From: Pseudomonas hunanensis
GTDB lineage: Bacteria; Pseudomonadota; Gammaproteobacteria; Pseudomonadales; Pseudomonadaceae
Length of the DNA: 64,000 nt
Direction of reading: 5' to 3'
NCBI RefSeq assembly: GCF_013393325.1
Contig: NZ_QJRC01000082.1
Location: 1 to 64,000 of the forward strand
Part shown: positions 51,519 through 63,869 of the stretch, one piece after another
Layout of the letters: each line of letters begins with the position of its first letter
Numbering within the stretch: the first letter of the stretch is position 1
Translations under genes and position numbers: made by a program
Notes under the pieces: generated by a model
Seen by the model: the letters and a program-made list of their open reading frames with translations, nothing else
Database searches by the model: none
What the model was told of the DNA's origin: nothing

Positions 51519-53624
51519 GTGAACCCGGTAATCAAGACTTTCCAGTTCGGTCAATCGACCGTTACTCTCGAAACGGGCCGTATCGCCCGTCAGGCAACCG
51601 GCGCCGTGCTGGTTACCGTCGACAACGACGTCACCGTGCTGGTGACTGTGGTAGGCGCCAAACAGGCTGATCCAGGCAAGGGCTTCTTCCCCCTGTCGGT
51701 TCACTACCAGGAAAAGACCTACGCCGCCGGCAAGATCCCGGGTGGCTTCTTCAAGCGTGAAGGCCGTCCTTCCGAGAAAGAGACGCTGACCTCGCGCCTG
51801 ATCGACCGTCCGATCCGTCCGCTGTTCCCGGAAGGCTTCATGAACGAAGTGCAGGTTGTCTGCACCGTGGTTTCCACCAGCAAGAAGACCGACCCGGACA
51901 TCGCTGCGATGATCGGTACCTCGGCTGCCCTGGCCATTTCCGGCATCCCGTTCGAAGGCCCGATCGGCGCCGCTCGCGTTGCTTTCCACGAAAGCACCGG
52001 CTACCTGCTGAACCCGACCTACGAGCAACTGGCTGCCTCGAGCCTGGACATGGTCGTTGCCGGTACCGCCGACGCCGTACTGATGGTTGAATCGGAAGCT
52101 CAAGAGCTGACCGAAGACCAGATGCTGGGCGCTGTACTGTTCGCCCACGACGAATTCCAGGCTGTGATCCAGGCTGTCAAAGAGCTGGCCGCCGAAGCTG
52201 CCAAGCCGACCTGGGACTGGAAACCTGCAGTTGCCAACACGGAGCTGTTCAACGCTATCCGCGCCGAGTTCGGCGAAGCGGTTTCGCAGGGCTACACCAT
52301 CACCGTCAAGGCCGACCGCTATGCGCGTCTGGGCGAGCTGCGCGATCAGGCGATCGCCAAGTTCTCCGGTGAAGAAGGCCAGCCTTCGGCTTCCGAAGTG
52401 AAAGAAATCTTCGGCGAAATCGAATACCGCACCGTTCGCGAAAACATCGTAAACGGCAAGCCACGTATCGACGGTCGCGACACCAAGACCGTTCGCCCGC
52501 TGAACATCGAAGTCGGCGTGCTGCCGAAGACTCACGGTTCGGCGCTGTTCACCCGTGGCGAAACCCAGGCCCTGGTCGTTGCGACCCTGGGTACTGCCCG
52601 TGACGCCCAGCTGCTGGATACCCTCGAAGGCGAGAAGAAAGACCCCTTCATGCTGCACTACAACTTCCCGCCGTTCTCGGTAGGTGAGTGTGGCCGTATG
52701 GGCGGTGCTGGCCGTCGCGAAATCGGCCACGGCCGTCTGGCCCGTCGTTCGGTTCAGGCCATGCTGCCTGCCGCTGACGTGTTCCCGTACACCATTCGCG
52801 TGGTTTCGGAAATCACCGAATCCAACGGCTCCAGCTCCATGGCTTCGGTCTGTGGTGCTTCCCTGGCGCTGATGGACGCTGGTGTGCCGATGAAGGCACC
52901 GGTTGCCGGTATCGCCATGGGCCTGGTCAAGGAAGGCGAGAAGTTCGCGGTCCTGACCGACATCCTGGGTGACGAAGACCACCTGGGCGACATGGACTTC
53001 AAGGTAGCCGGTACCGCCAAGGGCGTGACCGCGCTGCAGATGGACATCAAGATCAACGGCATCACTGAAGAGATCATGGAAATCGCCCTGGGCCAAGCCC
53101 TGGAAGCGCGCCTGAACATCCTCGGTCAGATGAACCAGATCATTGGCCAGTCGCGTACCGAACTGTCGGCCAACGCCCCGACCATGATCGCGATGAAGAT
53201 CGATACCGACAAGATTCGTGACGTTATCGGCAAAGGCGGCGCCACCATTCGCGCCATCTGCGAAGAGACCAAGGCCTCGATCGACATCGAAGACGACGGC
53301 TCGATCAAGATCTTCGGCGAAACCAAGGAAGCGGCAGAGGCTGCCAAGCAGCGCATCCTGGGCATCACCGCAGAGGCCGAGATCGGCAAGATCTACGTCG
53401 GCAAGGTTGAGCGCATCGTCGACTTCGGCGCCTTCGTCAACATCCTGCCTGGCAAGGACGGCCTGGTGCACATCTCCATGCTGAGCGATGCTCGCGTCGA
53501 GAAAGTCACCGACATCCTCAAAGAAGGCCAGGAAGTCGAAGTGCTGGTACTGGACGTGGACAACCGCGGCCGTATCAAGCTGTCGATCAAGGACGTAGCC
53601 GCGGCCAAGGCCTCGGGCGTTTAA
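51519..53624 (+). CDS. pnp: Polynucleotide phosphorylase
   Basis: This 701-aa 3'-5' phosphorolytic exoribonuclease is a degradosome component. It has two RNase PH domains (about 1-210 and 310-545) separated by a helical domain, with the active core seen in [23 protein letters not shown] domain ([15 protein letters not shown]) and an S1 domain ([21 protein letters not shown]) follow. It starts at GTG with AGGTAGGA 5 bases upstream. A strong terminator follows the stop. Confidence 0.98.
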   Translation: MNPVIKTFQFGQSTVTLETGRIARQATGAVLVTVDNDVTVLVTVVGAKQADPGKGFFPLSVHYQEKTYAAGKIPGGFFKREGRPSEKETLTSRLIDRPIRPLFPEGFMNEVQVVCTVVSTSKKTDPDIAAMIGTSAALAISGIPFEGPIGAARVAFHESTGYLLNPTYEQLAASSLDMVVAGTADAVLMVESEAQELTEDQMLGAVLFAHDEFQAVIQAVKELAAEAAKPTWDWKPAVANTELFNAIRAEFGEAVSQGYTITVKADRYARLGELRDQAIAKFSGEEGQPSASEVKEIFGEIEYRTVRENIVNGKPRIDGRDTKTVRPLNIEVGVLPKTHGSALFTRGETQALVVATLGTARDAQLLDTLEGEKKDPFMLHYNFPPFSVGECGRMGGAGRREIGHGRLARRSVQAMLPAADVFPYTIRVVSEITESNGSSSMASVCGASLALMDAGVPMKAPVAGIAMGLVKEGEKFAVLTDILGDEDHLGDMDFKVAGTAKGVTALQMDIKINGITEEIMEIALGQALEARLNILGQMNQIIGQSRTELSANAPTMIAMKIDTDKIRDVIGKGGATIRAICEETKASIDIEDDGSIKIFGETKEAAEAAKQRILGITAEAEIGKIYVGKVERIVDFGAFVNILPGKDGLVHISMLSDARVEKVTDILKEGQEVEVLVLDVDNRGRIKLSIKDVAAAKASGV

Positions 53625-53646
53625 GCGACGGTTGCACGCAACACGG

Positions 53647-53671
53647 AAAGGGCCCTTCGGGGCCCTTTTTT
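53647..53671 (+). terminator. Terminator after pnp
   Basis: AAAGGGCC and GGCCCTTT pair around CTTCGG, followed by T residues. Confidence 0.93.
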
Positions 53672-53888
53672 CATGCGCGACGGGAACCTTTAGCGGACTT
53701 GCATCTTGCATGCAGGTTTCCCACGCTGATTGCAAAATGCACGAACGCTCAAGTGATGGCGTTTAGCTAAGTCATTGATTTATAAAGGTTCAAGCGAAGC
53801 GGTAAAGCTGGCACAGCACATGCAACTACCCTCATACCTGACGCCAGGACATACGGCGCAGACCTTTCGAAAAACAGGAGTGACCCAC

Positions 53889-54239
53889 ATGAAGAAGTTC
53901 GCCATTGCTGCCGCTACTGCTACCGCTCTGACCCTGACCATGGCTAACGCGGCATTCGCCCAGCAATCCACCCAGGCGCCGATGACACTGGCGGCTGGTG
54001 AGGTGACCAAAGCCAAGGAAGCTACCTCCGACACCTGGATCACCACCAAGGTGAAGGCTGACCTGATGACCGAGAAAGGTGTGCCTGGCAGCGACATCAA
54101 AGTCGAAACCAACAAGGGTGTCGTGTCGCTGTCGTCCGATGTGGCGGTGACCGATGCACAGAAAGAGATGGCTGTTGCCATCGCCAAGAAGATCAAAGGT
54201 GTGCAGGCCGTTTCGGCTGATGGCCTGAAATCCGAATAA
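53889..54239 (+). CDS. Periplasmic BON-domain protein
   Basis: This 116-aa protein has a Sec signal peptide (about 1-24, ending ANAAFA before QQST). One BON domain follows (about 48-114: TWITTKVKADLMTEKGVPG, VSLSSDVAVTDAQKEMAVAIA). BON proteins such as OsmY bind phospholipid and respond to osmotic stress. The domain normally occurs twice in OsmY, so this is a single-domain relative. AGGAG lies 8 bases before the ATG. The 240 bases upstream hold only its promoter region. Confidence 0.93.
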   Translation: MKKFAIAAATATALTLTMANAAFAQQSTQAPMTLAAGEVTKAKEATSDTWITTKVKADLMTEKGVPGSDIKVETNKGVVSLSSDVAVTDAQKEMAVAIAKKIKGVQAVSADGLKSE

Positions 54240-54280
54240 GGAATGTCCCGTCGGCCAAACGGATTTGGCCACTTATGCAC

Positions 54281-54307
54281 AAAGCCCCGGCCTGAGCCGG
54301 GGCTTTT
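54281..54307. terminator. Terminator after the BON gene
   Basis: AAAGCCCCGGC and GCCGGGGCTTT pair around CTGA, with a following T-run. The opposite arm also suits the convergent monooxygenase gene. Confidence 0.92.
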
Positions 54308-54316
54308 TCATCTCAG

Positions 54317-54619
54317 CTAGTACATCGGGTTGCGCGTGATCACATCGCTTTCGAAGCATTCCTGTTCGGCGATCAGGGGCTCGACCAATGGGCGGCTATC
54401 GCGGAAATGTGCGGTCTGGGTGTGCGCGTCATACGCCGCATCATCGCGATAGATTTCGTAGAGGTAGATCACGTCTGGGTCGAACCGGTCCTGCGACACA
54501 TCGAACACCAGGCAGCCTGGCTCGCTGGCGACGGAAGCTGCGGCATTGACTTTGATCGCGGTCAGGAAAGCTTCGGCGCAGCCGGGCTTCACTCGGGTCT
54601 TGATAAACAAGCTATACAC
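54317..54619 (-). CDS. Antibiotic biosynthesis monooxygenase (ABM) domain protein
   Basis: This 100-aa dimeric alpha+beta barrel of the ABM/quinol monooxygenase-like family (relatives YgiN and LsrG) carries the family pattern EPGCLVFDVSQD, IYLYEIYRDDAAYDAHTQTAHF. Cofactor-free oxygenation or isomerisation of small molecules is typical; the substrate is unknown. GTG 54619 is chosen because AAGGAG lies 7 bases upstream; the open frame continues far beyond without support. It is divergent from a VOC protein over a 60-base AT-rich region with a TTGTATACAA palindrome. Confidence 0.9.
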   Translation of the reverse strand: MYSLFIKTRVKPGCAEAFLTAIKVNAAASVASEPGCLVFDVSQDRFDPDVIYLYEIYRDDAAYDAHTQTAHFRDSRPLVEPLIAEQECFESDVITRNPMY

Positions 54620-54653
54620 AAAGCGCTCCTTTTGTTTTAAATTCTGTTTTGAA

Positions 54654-54663
54654 TTGTATACAA
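54654..54663. promoter_or_regulatory. TTGTATACAA palindrome between ABM and VOC genes
   Basis: A perfect 10-bp palindrome lies in the very short divergent promoter region, 17 bases before the VOC gene. GntR/FCD-family regulators often bind TTGTATACAA-type sites. No such regulator gene is adjacent, so binding is inferred. Confidence 0.45.
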
Positions 54664-54679
54664 AAATGGAGCCCCGCCA

Positions 54680-55099
54680 ATGTCCGAATTGCCTGCACGC
54701 CCTGGCCGCCTGAATGGCCTGCGCCACATCGCCTTGCTGGTACCCAACCTTGAAGAGTGTGAGCGTTTCTACGTCGATGTGCTGGGCATGGAAGTGCTGA
54801 ACCGCGCCAACGAGGACCTGGTGTACCTCACCTGCGGTAACGACAACTTGTCGCTGGGGCGGGGGGCAGGGGCGGCCAATGGGTTGCAGACCCTGGATCA
54901 CTACGGGTTCATCGTGGACAGCGTGGAGGAGTTGGAGGCCTGGTACCAGTACTTCAAGGCCCATGGCGTGACCTTGTTGGACCGGCCTTTCAACCATGGT
55001 GATGGGGCGCGCAGCTTCCACCTGCTGGACCCGGCGGGGAACAAGGTGCAGCCGCTGTATCACCCGGCGGTGTCGGGGCAGCGGTTAGTGAGTGCCTGA
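54680..55099 (+). CDS. VOC family (glyoxalase/bleomycin resistance-like) protein
   Basis: This 139-aa metal-dependent fold has two beta-alpha-beta-beta-beta modules. The likely metal ligands are His16 (GLRHIALLV), a histidine in TLDHYGFIV and a C-terminal acidic or histidine residue in ARSFHLLDPAGNKV. The family includes glyoxalases, ring-cleaving dioxygenases and epimerases; the substrate is not evident. GGAG lies 9 bases upstream of the ATG. It diverges from the ABM gene, and the two may share a catabolic or detoxification role. Confidence 0.88.
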   Translation: MSELPARPGRLNGLRHIALLVPNLEECERFYVDVLGMEVLNRANEDLVYLTCGNDNLSLGRGAGAANGLQTLDHYGFIVDSVEELEAWYQYFKAHGVTLLDRPFNHGDGARSFHLLDPAGNKVQPLYHPAVSGQRLVSA

Positions 55100-55121
55100 A
55101 TTGATATCACCTGATCGGGCC

Positions 55122-55145
55122 CCTTCGCGGGTAAACCCGCGAAGA
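55122..55145. repeat. REP hairpin between convergent VOC and DUF748 genes
   Basis: CTTCGCGGGT (55123-55132) and ACCCGCGAAG (55135-55144) pair perfectly around AA. It is a typical putida REP core. Confidence 0.85.
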
Positions 55146-55166
55146 GGCCGGGCCTGCCTTAAGCGA

Positions 55167-58103
55167 TTATTCGGCATCCAGATGCATCGGCGTCACCACC
55201 CGGCCATCGCTTTCAGGCTGCCCCAGGCTGGTATCGATGAAGTACACTCGGTCATCTTCCAGCTTGCCCTTGTCCACCAGGTAATCCTTGATACTGCTGG
55301 CCCGCTCCTGGCCCAAGGTACGGAGCAGTGCGGTGCTCTCTGCCCAGGACTTGATCACGGCCTCACGTAGCTTGGCGGTGCGCTCGTCGCGGCCCAGTTG
55401 CTCCCATTCGGCAGGCGGCTGCTGTTTAAGGCGAGTGCGATAGATGCCCTCAAGCATTGCCGGCTTGTCGCTGTCGTCGACCACCAGCATCGAGGCATTG
55501 GCCGGTACTTTGTCGCCACGGCGCTGCAGGATCTTGTACCAGGTAGCCTGGTACTCACGCTCCAGGCGTTGCTGGGCGATCAGCGGGCCATCGCTGGCCT
55601 GGGCGCTGGTGCCTTCGATTTCCAGACGCAGTTCCGGGCGCTCCTTAAGTGCTGATGCCAGTTTGTCCAGGGACGACTGGGCATCGCCGCTGAGTTCGCT
55701 GGAACCCGGGGCGAACGCTACGTTGCCGAGGTCTTCCGCGCCCCCGCCGCTAATCAGCCCACCAATGAACTTGAACGGTGCCTGTGCCGCACGCAGCACC
55801 AGGTTACGCAGGGTTTGCCAAACAATCGGCATCACGCTGAACTGCGGGTTGTTGAGGTCGCCGGTGACCGGCAGTTCGATCGAGATCTTGCCCTCGGTAT
55901 CCTTAAGCAGTGCCACTGCCAGGCGGATCGGCAGGTCGACCGCGTCCGGGCTGTCGACTTTTTCACCCAGTTGCAGCTGCTCCACCACGACCTTGTTCTC
56001 GGCCTTGAGCTGGCCGTTGGTGATCAGGTAGTGCAAGTCGAGGTTGAGCCGGCCTTTGCGGATGCGGAAGCCGGCAAATTTACCGGAGTAGGGCGTCAAC
56101 GTGGTCAGCTCGACGCGCTTGAAGCTGGTGGCGATGTCCAGGCTGGCCAACGGGTTGAACGGGTTGAGAGCGCCCTTGATGGTAACCGGTGCGTAGCGGT
56201 CGACCTTGCCCTTGACGTCCACCTTGGCCGGCAGCGGCTTGCGGTTGTCGATGGTGCCGATCTGGCCATTGAGCTGCTGGATGGCCGTGGCGAAGTTGGG
56301 GGTGAGCGACAGGTCGGCGAAGTTGGCCGAGCCGTCGTTGATGTCGATCTGGCCGATGTGAATGCCCAGTGGCTTGCCGCTGCTGGCCGAGGCCTGCTTT
56401 GACGTGTTGCTCGCCGGGGCGCCGGCCGGCTGTGGGATCAGCAGGTCATTGACGTTGGTGGTGCGGTCTTCGTTGATGATGAAACGCGCATAGGGCTGCA
56501 GCAGGGTTACCTTGTCGATCGACAGTGCATCGCCGTGCACGTAGGACAAGCCGTCGACGTTCACTTGCTGCCATTTGACGAAGTCGCGGCTTTTGATGGT
56601 GTCGAGGGTGTGCAACTGGCTGACTTGCGCCTTGCCGGTGACATTGAACGCCAGCGGCGCGGTGTTCTTCAGGTCTACCTTGAGGTCGCTGGAAAGCATG
56701 CCGCTGCGCAGCTCCAGCAGGATGAACGGGCTGATGTAGGCTTGGGCCACGCGCAGGTCGATGTCACGGGTGCTCACATCCAGCTTGGCCCAAATTGGCG
56801 CCAGGTTGACCTGGCCAGCCGCTTGCAGCTTGCCTTGCTTGCCCACGCCGGTGTCGAGCTTGAGGGTGAAGGGCGACTGGTTGAGGCTGTCGAAACCTTG
56901 CAGGTCGGCGTTGAGCGGGCCAATGTCCAAGGCTACCGGTTCTTTCTGGCTGCGGTCCGCCAGGTGCACCAGGTAGTTGCGCAGTTGCACATCCTTGAGC
57001 AGCACTTGCCAGGGCTTGCTGGGCGCCTTGGCGGCTTTCTCTTCAGGCGTAGGCTCGGCGGCGGCAGGTTCGGCCTTTTCCTTCGGCGTGGCCTTGGCCG
57101 GTTGGCTGGCGAACAGCTTCTGCCAGTCGAGTTGGCCGTCCTTTTCCAGTGCGGCCCAGGTTTCCAGTTTTTCGCTGCGGATCTTGCCCACGGTGACCAG
57201 TTGCTTGACCAGATCGACAGAGGTTTCGCTCACCTCCAGGCTGGCCAGGCGTGCCAACGGGCGGCCATCCGGCGCCTTGATGGCGAACGGCGCGATGCGC
57301 ACGGAGGCGTTGTCCAGTTGCAACTCGGTCTGCTGGGCGAGGTTGAGCTTGTAGTGGGTGTCGAGGCTGATCACGCCGTCTTCCAGCACCAGCGGCACGG
57401 CGTCACGGACATAGGGCCAGAACGCCTTCATCTTGCCTTCGGTGACCTTCAGCGTGCCTTCGGAGGCGATCGGCGCCAGGCTGAGGGTGCCTTTCCAGTC
57501 GATACGCCCGCCGTTGGGGCCAAGGGCCACCAGGGACATGTCGGCATTGTCGTTGGGCAGGGTGCTGAGGTTTTTCAGCTCCAGGTTCATGTTGTCGTAG
57601 AGGAATTCGATCGGCTCGCTAGGGCGCTGGTCCTCGAAGTGCAGGTAGCCGTCGACCAGCTTGATGCTGCCAATACGCAACGGGAACGGGTCGCTGGGCG
57701 GCTCGTCAGGTTTGGCCTCACTGGCGGGCAGCTTGAACAACCCGGTCAGGTTGAGGGCCCCATCCTTGGCGAACAGGACTTCGTTGCGTGGTTTGTCGAG
57801 TTCGATCGCTTCCAGGTGCAGGGCTTTGGTCCACAGGCTGTCGAGCGAGAGGTTGGCGTACAACCGCTCGAACGCGACTTGCTCTTTGCCCGGCTCGCCG
57901 ATCTGCAGGCCCCACAGCGTCAGCTCGAGGCTGAAGGGGTTGAGTTCGATCCGCTCGAGGTGGGCCGGCACGGTCGCGTACTGGGCCAACTGCTGGTTGG
58001 CGATGCGCAGCGCGACACCGGGGAGAATAAGGAAGCCGAGCAGGCTATAGAGGGCTACCAGGGCCACGATTGCGCCAGCGGCGCGAGTCAATCCTTTGTA
58101 CAT
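55167..58103 (-). CDS. DUF748 AsmA-like protein with OmpA-like C-terminus
   Basis: This 978-aa envelope protein has one N-terminal transmembrane helix (about 8-30, GAIVALVALYSLLGFLILPG). Long repeated beta-rich DUF748/AsmA-like stretches follow, with a low-complexity Ala/Glu/Pro/Lys segment near 335-365. The end resembles an OmpA-like peptidoglycan-binding fold: FAPGSSELSGDAQSSLDKLA and later LGQERASSIKDYLVDKGKL, with about 90 residues inserted between. AsmA-like proteins bridge or span the periplasm and affect lipid transport. Its exact role is unknown. The start codon lies just before the helix. Confidence 0.88.
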   Translation of the reverse strand: MYKGLTRAAGAIVALVALYSLLGFLILPGVALRIANQQLAQYATVPAHLERIELNPFSLELTLWGLQIGEPGKEQVAFERLYANLSLDSLWTKALHLEAIELDKPRNEVLFAKDGALNLTGLFKLPASEAKPDEPPSDPFPLRIGSIKLVDGYLHFEDQRPSEPIEFLYDNMNLELKNLSTLPNDNADMSLVALGPNGGRIDWKGTLSLAPIASEGTLKVTEGKMKAFWPYVRDAVPLVLEDGVISLDTHYKLNLAQQTELQLDNASVRIAPFAIKAPDGRPLARLASLEVSETSVDLVKQLVTVGKIRSEKLETWAALEKDGQLDWQKLFASQPAKATPKEKAEPAAAEPTPEEKAAKAPSKPWQVLLKDVQLRNYLVHLADRSQKEPVALDIGPLNADLQGFDSLNQSPFTLKLDTGVGKQGKLQAAGQVNLAPIWAKLDVSTRDIDLRVAQAYISPFILLELRSGMLSSDLKVDLKNTAPLAFNVTGKAQVSQLHTLDTIKSRDFVKWQQVNVDGLSYVHGDALSIDKVTLLQPYARFIINEDRTTNVNDLLIPQPAGAPASNTSKQASASSGKPLGIHIGQIDINDGSANFADLSLTPNFATAIQQLNGQIGTIDNRKPLPAKVDVKGKVDRYAPVTIKGALNPFNPLASLDIATSFKRVELTTLTPYSGKFAGFRIRKGRLNLDLHYLITNGQLKAENKVVVEQLQLGEKVDSPDAVDLPIRLAVALLKDTEGKISIELPVTGDLNNPQFSVMPIVWQTLRNLVLRAAQAPFKFIGGLISGGGAEDLGNVAFAPGSSELSGDAQSSLDKLASALKERPELRLEIEGTSAQASDGPLIAQQRLEREYQATWYKILQRRGDKVPANASMLVVDDSDKPAMLEGIYRTRLKQQPPAEWEQLGRDERTAKLREAVIKSWAESTALLRTLGQERASSIKDYLVDKGKLEDDRVYFIDTSLGQPESDGRVVTPMHLDAE

Positions 58104-58181
58104 GTGTCGCTTCGTCTGTCTAAGCAGGAGTGCTTGGAGTATGGCACGTTAAATCAGTTCCGCAGGGGCGACCATTTGACC

Positions 58182-59051
58182 TCACTCAATGCCCATGCGC
58201 CGTTTGGCCCGGTGCGCCGAGCCGTCGCGCATTGCCCAGCGCAGTACTGGCGCTGTGCGCCTGAGGCCCAGGCGAATCAGGCGCTGCTGCAAAGGCCCAT
58301 GTTGCAGGCCGAGCATGGCCTGTGCCCAGCCCGGTAGCAGGTCGATACCGGCGTGCAGCATCAGCTTGCCCACCGGCTGTGCCAGGCGGCTGGGGGCAGG
58401 GGCATCGAGCAGGATTCGTATCACTTCATGGCTGCGCGCATCGCAGTGCAGCTGGGGGTGCATGCGTTGCAGATAGTCTTCCACCTGTTGGCACGAACGC
58501 GGCACGTCACGGGCGCCAAGGCGCTCGGCGATCAGGGCGATTTCGTTGTAATAGGCATCCTGCTCGGTGCGCGGCAGCTGCGGGTTGCGGTAACGCAGAT
58601 GAGCGGCGAGGAAACTGCTGACCTCCGCCACATGCACCCAGGTCAGCAGGTCCGGGTCGCTGGCCGCATAGGGGCGGCCGTCCGGCGCGGTGCCGGTAAC
58701 TTGCAGGTGAATGGTGCGCACTTTGTCGATCAGCCATTCGGCGTCGCCCGTGGCGCCGAACGTGGTGCCGGAAATGAACTGGCTGGTGCGGCGCAGGCGG
58801 CCGAGCAGGTCTTCGCGGAAATTGGAGTGGTCCCACACGCCGGCCAGGGCCAACGGATGCAACAGCTGCAGCATCAGGGCGCTGATGCCGCCGACCAGCA
58901 TGCTCGGGAAGTCGCCATGCACCCGCCAGCTGATGCTGTGCGGGCCGAACAGGCCAGGGTCGCCCTTGGGCGATTCCAGGTCGAGCTGGCCGAGGGCCAG
59001 CCCGGTGAGGCTCATGACCTGGGTTTCGATACGGCGACGAAGGGCTTCCAT
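58182..59051 (-). CDS. DUF2236 (MpaB/Lcp-like oxygenase family) protein
   Basis: This 289-aa helical protein of the DUF2236 family includes latex-clearing and MpaB-type haem oxygenases. Family marks are PSMLVGGISALMLQLLHPLAL, TTFGATGDAEWLIDKVRTIH and DLLTWVHVAEVSSFL, whose histidine is a candidate haem ligand. No signal peptide is seen, so it is probably cytoplasmic. It lies 42 bases downstream of acs on the same strand. Substrate unknown. Confidence 0.87.
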   Translation of the reverse strand: MEALRRRIETQVMSLTGLALGQLDLESPKGDPGLFGPHSISWRVHGDFPSMLVGGISALMLQLLHPLALAGVWDHSNFREDLLGRLRRTSQFISGTTFGATGDAEWLIDKVRTIHLQVTGTAPDGRPYAASDPDLLTWVHVAEVSSFLAAHLRYRNPQLPRTEQDAYYNEIALIAERLGARDVPRSCQQVEDYLQRMHPQLHCDARSHEVIRILLDAPAPSRLAQPVGKLMLHAGIDLLPGWAQAMLGLQHGPLQQRLIRLGLRRTAPVLRWAMRDGSAHRAKRRMGIE

Positions 59052-59093
59052 GGCGACCTGCGGTGCGGGGCGGCCATGAACAGCGGCCGCCGG

Positions 59094-61028
<1,935 letters not shown>

Positions 61029-61118
61029 GGCGGGTGGTCCTGCTCTTGTAAGGGGCGATGGACTGCAACGGCTATTCGATAGGACAGTGTAGCTGGGAGA
61101 GGTGTTCAACCTTGCAGG

Positions 61119-61146
61119 CCTCTTCGCGGGATTGCCCGCGAAGAGG
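61119..61146. repeat. REP hairpin between acs and pgi
   Basis: CCTCTTCGCGGG and CCCGCGAAGAGG pair perfectly over 12 bp around ATTG. It probably marks the pgi transcript end. Confidence 0.9.
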
Positions 61147-61163
61147 TGCGTACAGGCTTTAGA

Positions 61164-62828
61164 TCACCCGCGGTGGCGGCCGCGGAAGTAGTTGATCAGC
61201 CCTTGGGTGGAGCCATCTTCGGCGCTTTCTTCCAGGCTGCCGACCAAGCGCTGGTAAACGCCCTTGCCCAGCTCCTTGCCCAGCTCAACGCCCCACTGGT
61301 CGAAGGCATTGATACCCCAGATCACGCTCTGCACGAACACCTTGTGCTCGTACATCGCCACCAGAGCGCCCAGGCGGCGAGGGCTGATACGTTCGACCAC
61401 CAGGGTGTTGCTCGGGCGATTACCCGGGATCACCTTGTGCGGTGCGAGCTTCTCGATATCCGCTTCGTTCAGGCCTTTGCCGCGCAGCTCGGCTTCAGCC
61501 TCCTCACGGGTTTTACCCAGCATCAGCGCCTGGCTTTGCGACAGGCAGTTGGCATACAGCCACTGGTGATGGTCGGCCACCGGGTTGAAGCTCACGACCG
61601 GCACGATGAAGTCGGCCGGAATCAGCTGGGTGCCCTGGTGCAGCAACTGGTGGTAGGCGTGCTGGCCGTTACAGCCCACGCCACCCCAGATAACCGGGCC
61701 GGTGTCGGTCTTCACCGGGGTGCCGTCCTGCAGCACACTCTTGCCGTTGGACTCCATGTCCAACTGCTGAAGGTGCTTGGTGATGTTGCGCAGGTAGTGG
61801 TCGTACGGCAGGATCGCGTGGCTGTTCGCGCCCCAGAAGTTGCCGTACCACACACCTAGCAAGGCCAGTAGCACCGGCATGTTCTTGTCGAAGGGGGCGG
61901 TCTGGAAGTGCTGGTCCATGGTGTAGGCACCGGACAGCAGTTCCTTGAAGTTGGCCGTGCCGATGGCCAGGGCGATCGGCAGGCCGATGGCCGACCACAG
62001 CGAGTAGCGCCCGCCTACCCAGTCCCACATCGGGAAGATGTTCTCTTCGCGGATGCCGAACGCCACAGCGGCGGCCTTGTTGCTGGAAACCGCGATGAAG
62101 TGGCGGTACAGCTCGGCTTCCGAGCCGCCCTGGGCCAGGTACCAGGTACGCGCGGCCATGGCGTTTTTCAGGGTCTCGAGGGTGTTGAACGACTTTGACG
62201 AGACGATGAACAGGGTGGTTTCGGCGCGCAGGTTGGCCGAGAGCTCGTGGAATTCACTGCCGTCGATATTGGCCAGGTAATGGCAGCGCACGCCGCGCTG
62301 GGCGTAGGGCAGCAGCGCTTCGGAGACCAGCTCGGGGCCGAGGAACGAGCCGCCGATACCGATATTGACCACGTCGGTGATCGGTTTTTCGCTGTAGCCG
62401 CGCCACAGGCCGTCGTGGATGCGCCCGACCAGTTCGGTGATCTGGTTGAGTACCTTGTGCACTTCCGGCATGACGTTCACGCCGTTGACACTGAGCTTGT
62501 CGCCTACGGGCCGTCGCAGGGCGGTGTGCAGCACCGGGCGGCCTTCGGAGGCATTGATGATTTCGCCGGCGAACATCGATTTGATGGCGTCCTGCAGGCC
62601 CACTTCGTTGGCCAGGTTCACCAGCAGGTCGCGGCTTTGTTCGGTGATCAGGTTTTTCGAGTAGTCGAGGAACAGGCCGCAGCAGCTCAGGGAGAACTGG
62701 TCGAAGCGTTGGGCATCGGCGGCGAAGGCTTCGCGCATGCTGAAGCCTTGCATGGCGTCGCGGTGTTGCTGAAGCGCCTGCCAGGCGGGCAGGGCCGTCA
62801 CATCGTGGGGTGTACGGTAATACGCCAT
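61164..62828 (-). CDS. pgi: Glucose-6-phosphate isomerase
   Basis: This 554-aa enzyme interconverts glucose-6-phosphate and fructose-6-phosphate. The family signatures are [47 protein letters not shown] and the [15 protein letters not shown] segment with the catalytic histidine. In putida, which lacks a complete upper EMP pathway, it mainly serves gluconeogenesis and the recycling of hexose phosphates. It lies between acs and panC on the same strand. Confidence 0.97.
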   Translation of the reverse strand: MAYYRTPHDVTALPAWQALQQHRDAMQGFSMREAFAADAQRFDQFSLSCCGLFLDYSKNLITEQSRDLLVNLANEVGLQDAIKSMFAGEIINASEGRPVLHTALRRPVGDKLSVNGVNVMPEVHKVLNQITELVGRIHDGLWRGYSEKPITDVVNIGIGGSFLGPELVSEALLPYAQRGVRCHYLANIDGSEFHELSANLRAETTLFIVSSKSFNTLETLKNAMAARTWYLAQGGSEAELYRHFIAVSSNKAAAVAFGIREENIFPMWDWVGGRYSLWSAIGLPIALAIGTANFKELLSGAYTMDQHFQTAPFDKNMPVLLALLGVWYGNFWGANSHAILPYDHYLRNITKHLQQLDMESNGKSVLQDGTPVKTDTGPVIWGGVGCNGQHAYHQLLHQGTQLIPADFIVPVVSFNPVADHHQWLYANCLSQSQALMLGKTREEAEAELRGKGLNEADIEKLAPHKVIPGNRPSNTLVVERISPRRLGALVAMYEHKVFVQSVIWGINAFDQWGVELGKELGKGVYQRLVGSLEESAEDGSTQGLINYFRGRHRG

Positions 62829-62956
62829 TGCGCGGGGTTCCCTTGGTGCGTGGTGAGGCCTTGGACACGGCAGTTATTGCCGGGTTCAGGCTGGCATCAT
62901 TATAGGCAAAGGCCACTTGCAGGGAATGGGTATGGCGGGGGAATTTGGAGGGCGCC

Positions 62957-62999
62957 CGTGGGAGCGGGCTTGCCCGCGAATGGGCTGCAAAGCAGCCCA
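62957..62999. repeat. REP-like double hairpin between pgi and panC
   Basis: GCGGGC/GCCCGC with loop TT (62964-62977) is followed by TGGGCTGC/GCAGCCCA with loop AAA (62981-62999), ending 6 bases before the panC stop codon. It follows GTGGGA, the inverted REP tail. Confidence 0.8.
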
Positions 63000-63005
63000 A
63001 TGCCG

Positions 63006-63869
63006 TTACGCAGTCTTTTCTTCCAGATGCAGGTACAGGTTGTCGATCAACCGCGTGTTACCCAGGTACGCCGCCGCGATCACCACCAGGTCTCGATCGT
63101 CGATCAGTGCCGGGCGCAGGCTCACGGCATGGCGCACTTCCAGGTAATCCGGCCGGAAACCCGCAGCGCTCAGTTGCGCCTGGCCTTCTGCGACCAGCGC
63201 GGCAAAGTCGCGCTGGCCACGGCCGATGCCCGCTGCAATGTGCTGCAACGTGCGGTAAAGCGCTGGCGCGGCAGTACGCTGCTCAGGCGTGAGGTAGCCA
63301 TTGCGCGACGACAGCGCCAGGCCATCGTCGGCACGCACGGTGGGTTCGCCGATGATCTGGATCGGCATGTTCAGGTCGCGCACCATGGCGCGGATCACCG
63401 CCAGCTGCTGGAAGTCCTTCTCGCCGAACACGGCAAGGTCTGGCTGAACCATGTTGAACAGTTTGCTGACTACCGTGGCCACGCCTTCGAAATGCCCTGG
63501 TCGGCTGGCGCCGCACAGGCCTTCGGAAAGTTGGGGCACGCTGACGCGGGTTTGCACGCTCATGCCGTCGGGGTACATCTCTTCCACGGCGGGCGCGAAC
63601 AGCAGGTTGCAGCCGGCCTGCAGCAGGCGCTCCTGGTCGGCGGCCAAAGTGCGCGGGTACTTGTCGAGGTCTTCGTTGGCGCCGAACTGCAGCGGGTTGA
63701 CGAAGATGCTGGCGACCACAAAATCGGCGCGCTGCGCGGCCTTGGTCACCAGCGCCGCGTGGCCGCTGTGCAGGTTGCCCATGGTCGGCACGAAGCCGAT
63801 ACGTTTGCCTTCACCGCGGGCGCGGGCTACTGCCGCGCGCAGTTCGCGGACGGTCTTGACTGTATTCAT
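63006..63869 (-). CDS. panC: Pantothenate synthetase
   Basis: This 287-aa enzyme ligates pantoate and beta-alanine with ATP to give pantothenate, the precursor of CoA. The nucleotidyltransferase motif HIGH appears as [10 protein letters not shown] (28-37). [19 protein letters not shown] and [11 protein letters not shown] (KMSKS-like) complete the active site. The ATG overlaps the panB stop by 4 bases (ATGA), so the two are translationally coupled. Confidence 0.97.
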   Translation of the reverse strand: MNTVKTVRELRAAVARARGEGKRIGFVPTMGNLHSGHAALVTKAAQRADFVVASIFVNPLQFGANEDLDKYPRTLAADQERLLQAGCNLLFAPAVEEMYPDGMSVQTRVSVPQLSEGLCGASRPGHFEGVATVVSKLFNMVQPDLAVFGEKDFQQLAVIRAMVRDLNMPIQIIGEPTVRADDGLALSSRNGYLTPEQRTAAPALYRTLQHIAAGIGRGQRDFAALVAEGQAQLSAAGFRPDYLEVRHAVSLRPALIDDRDLVVIAAAYLGNTRLIDNLYLHLEEKTA

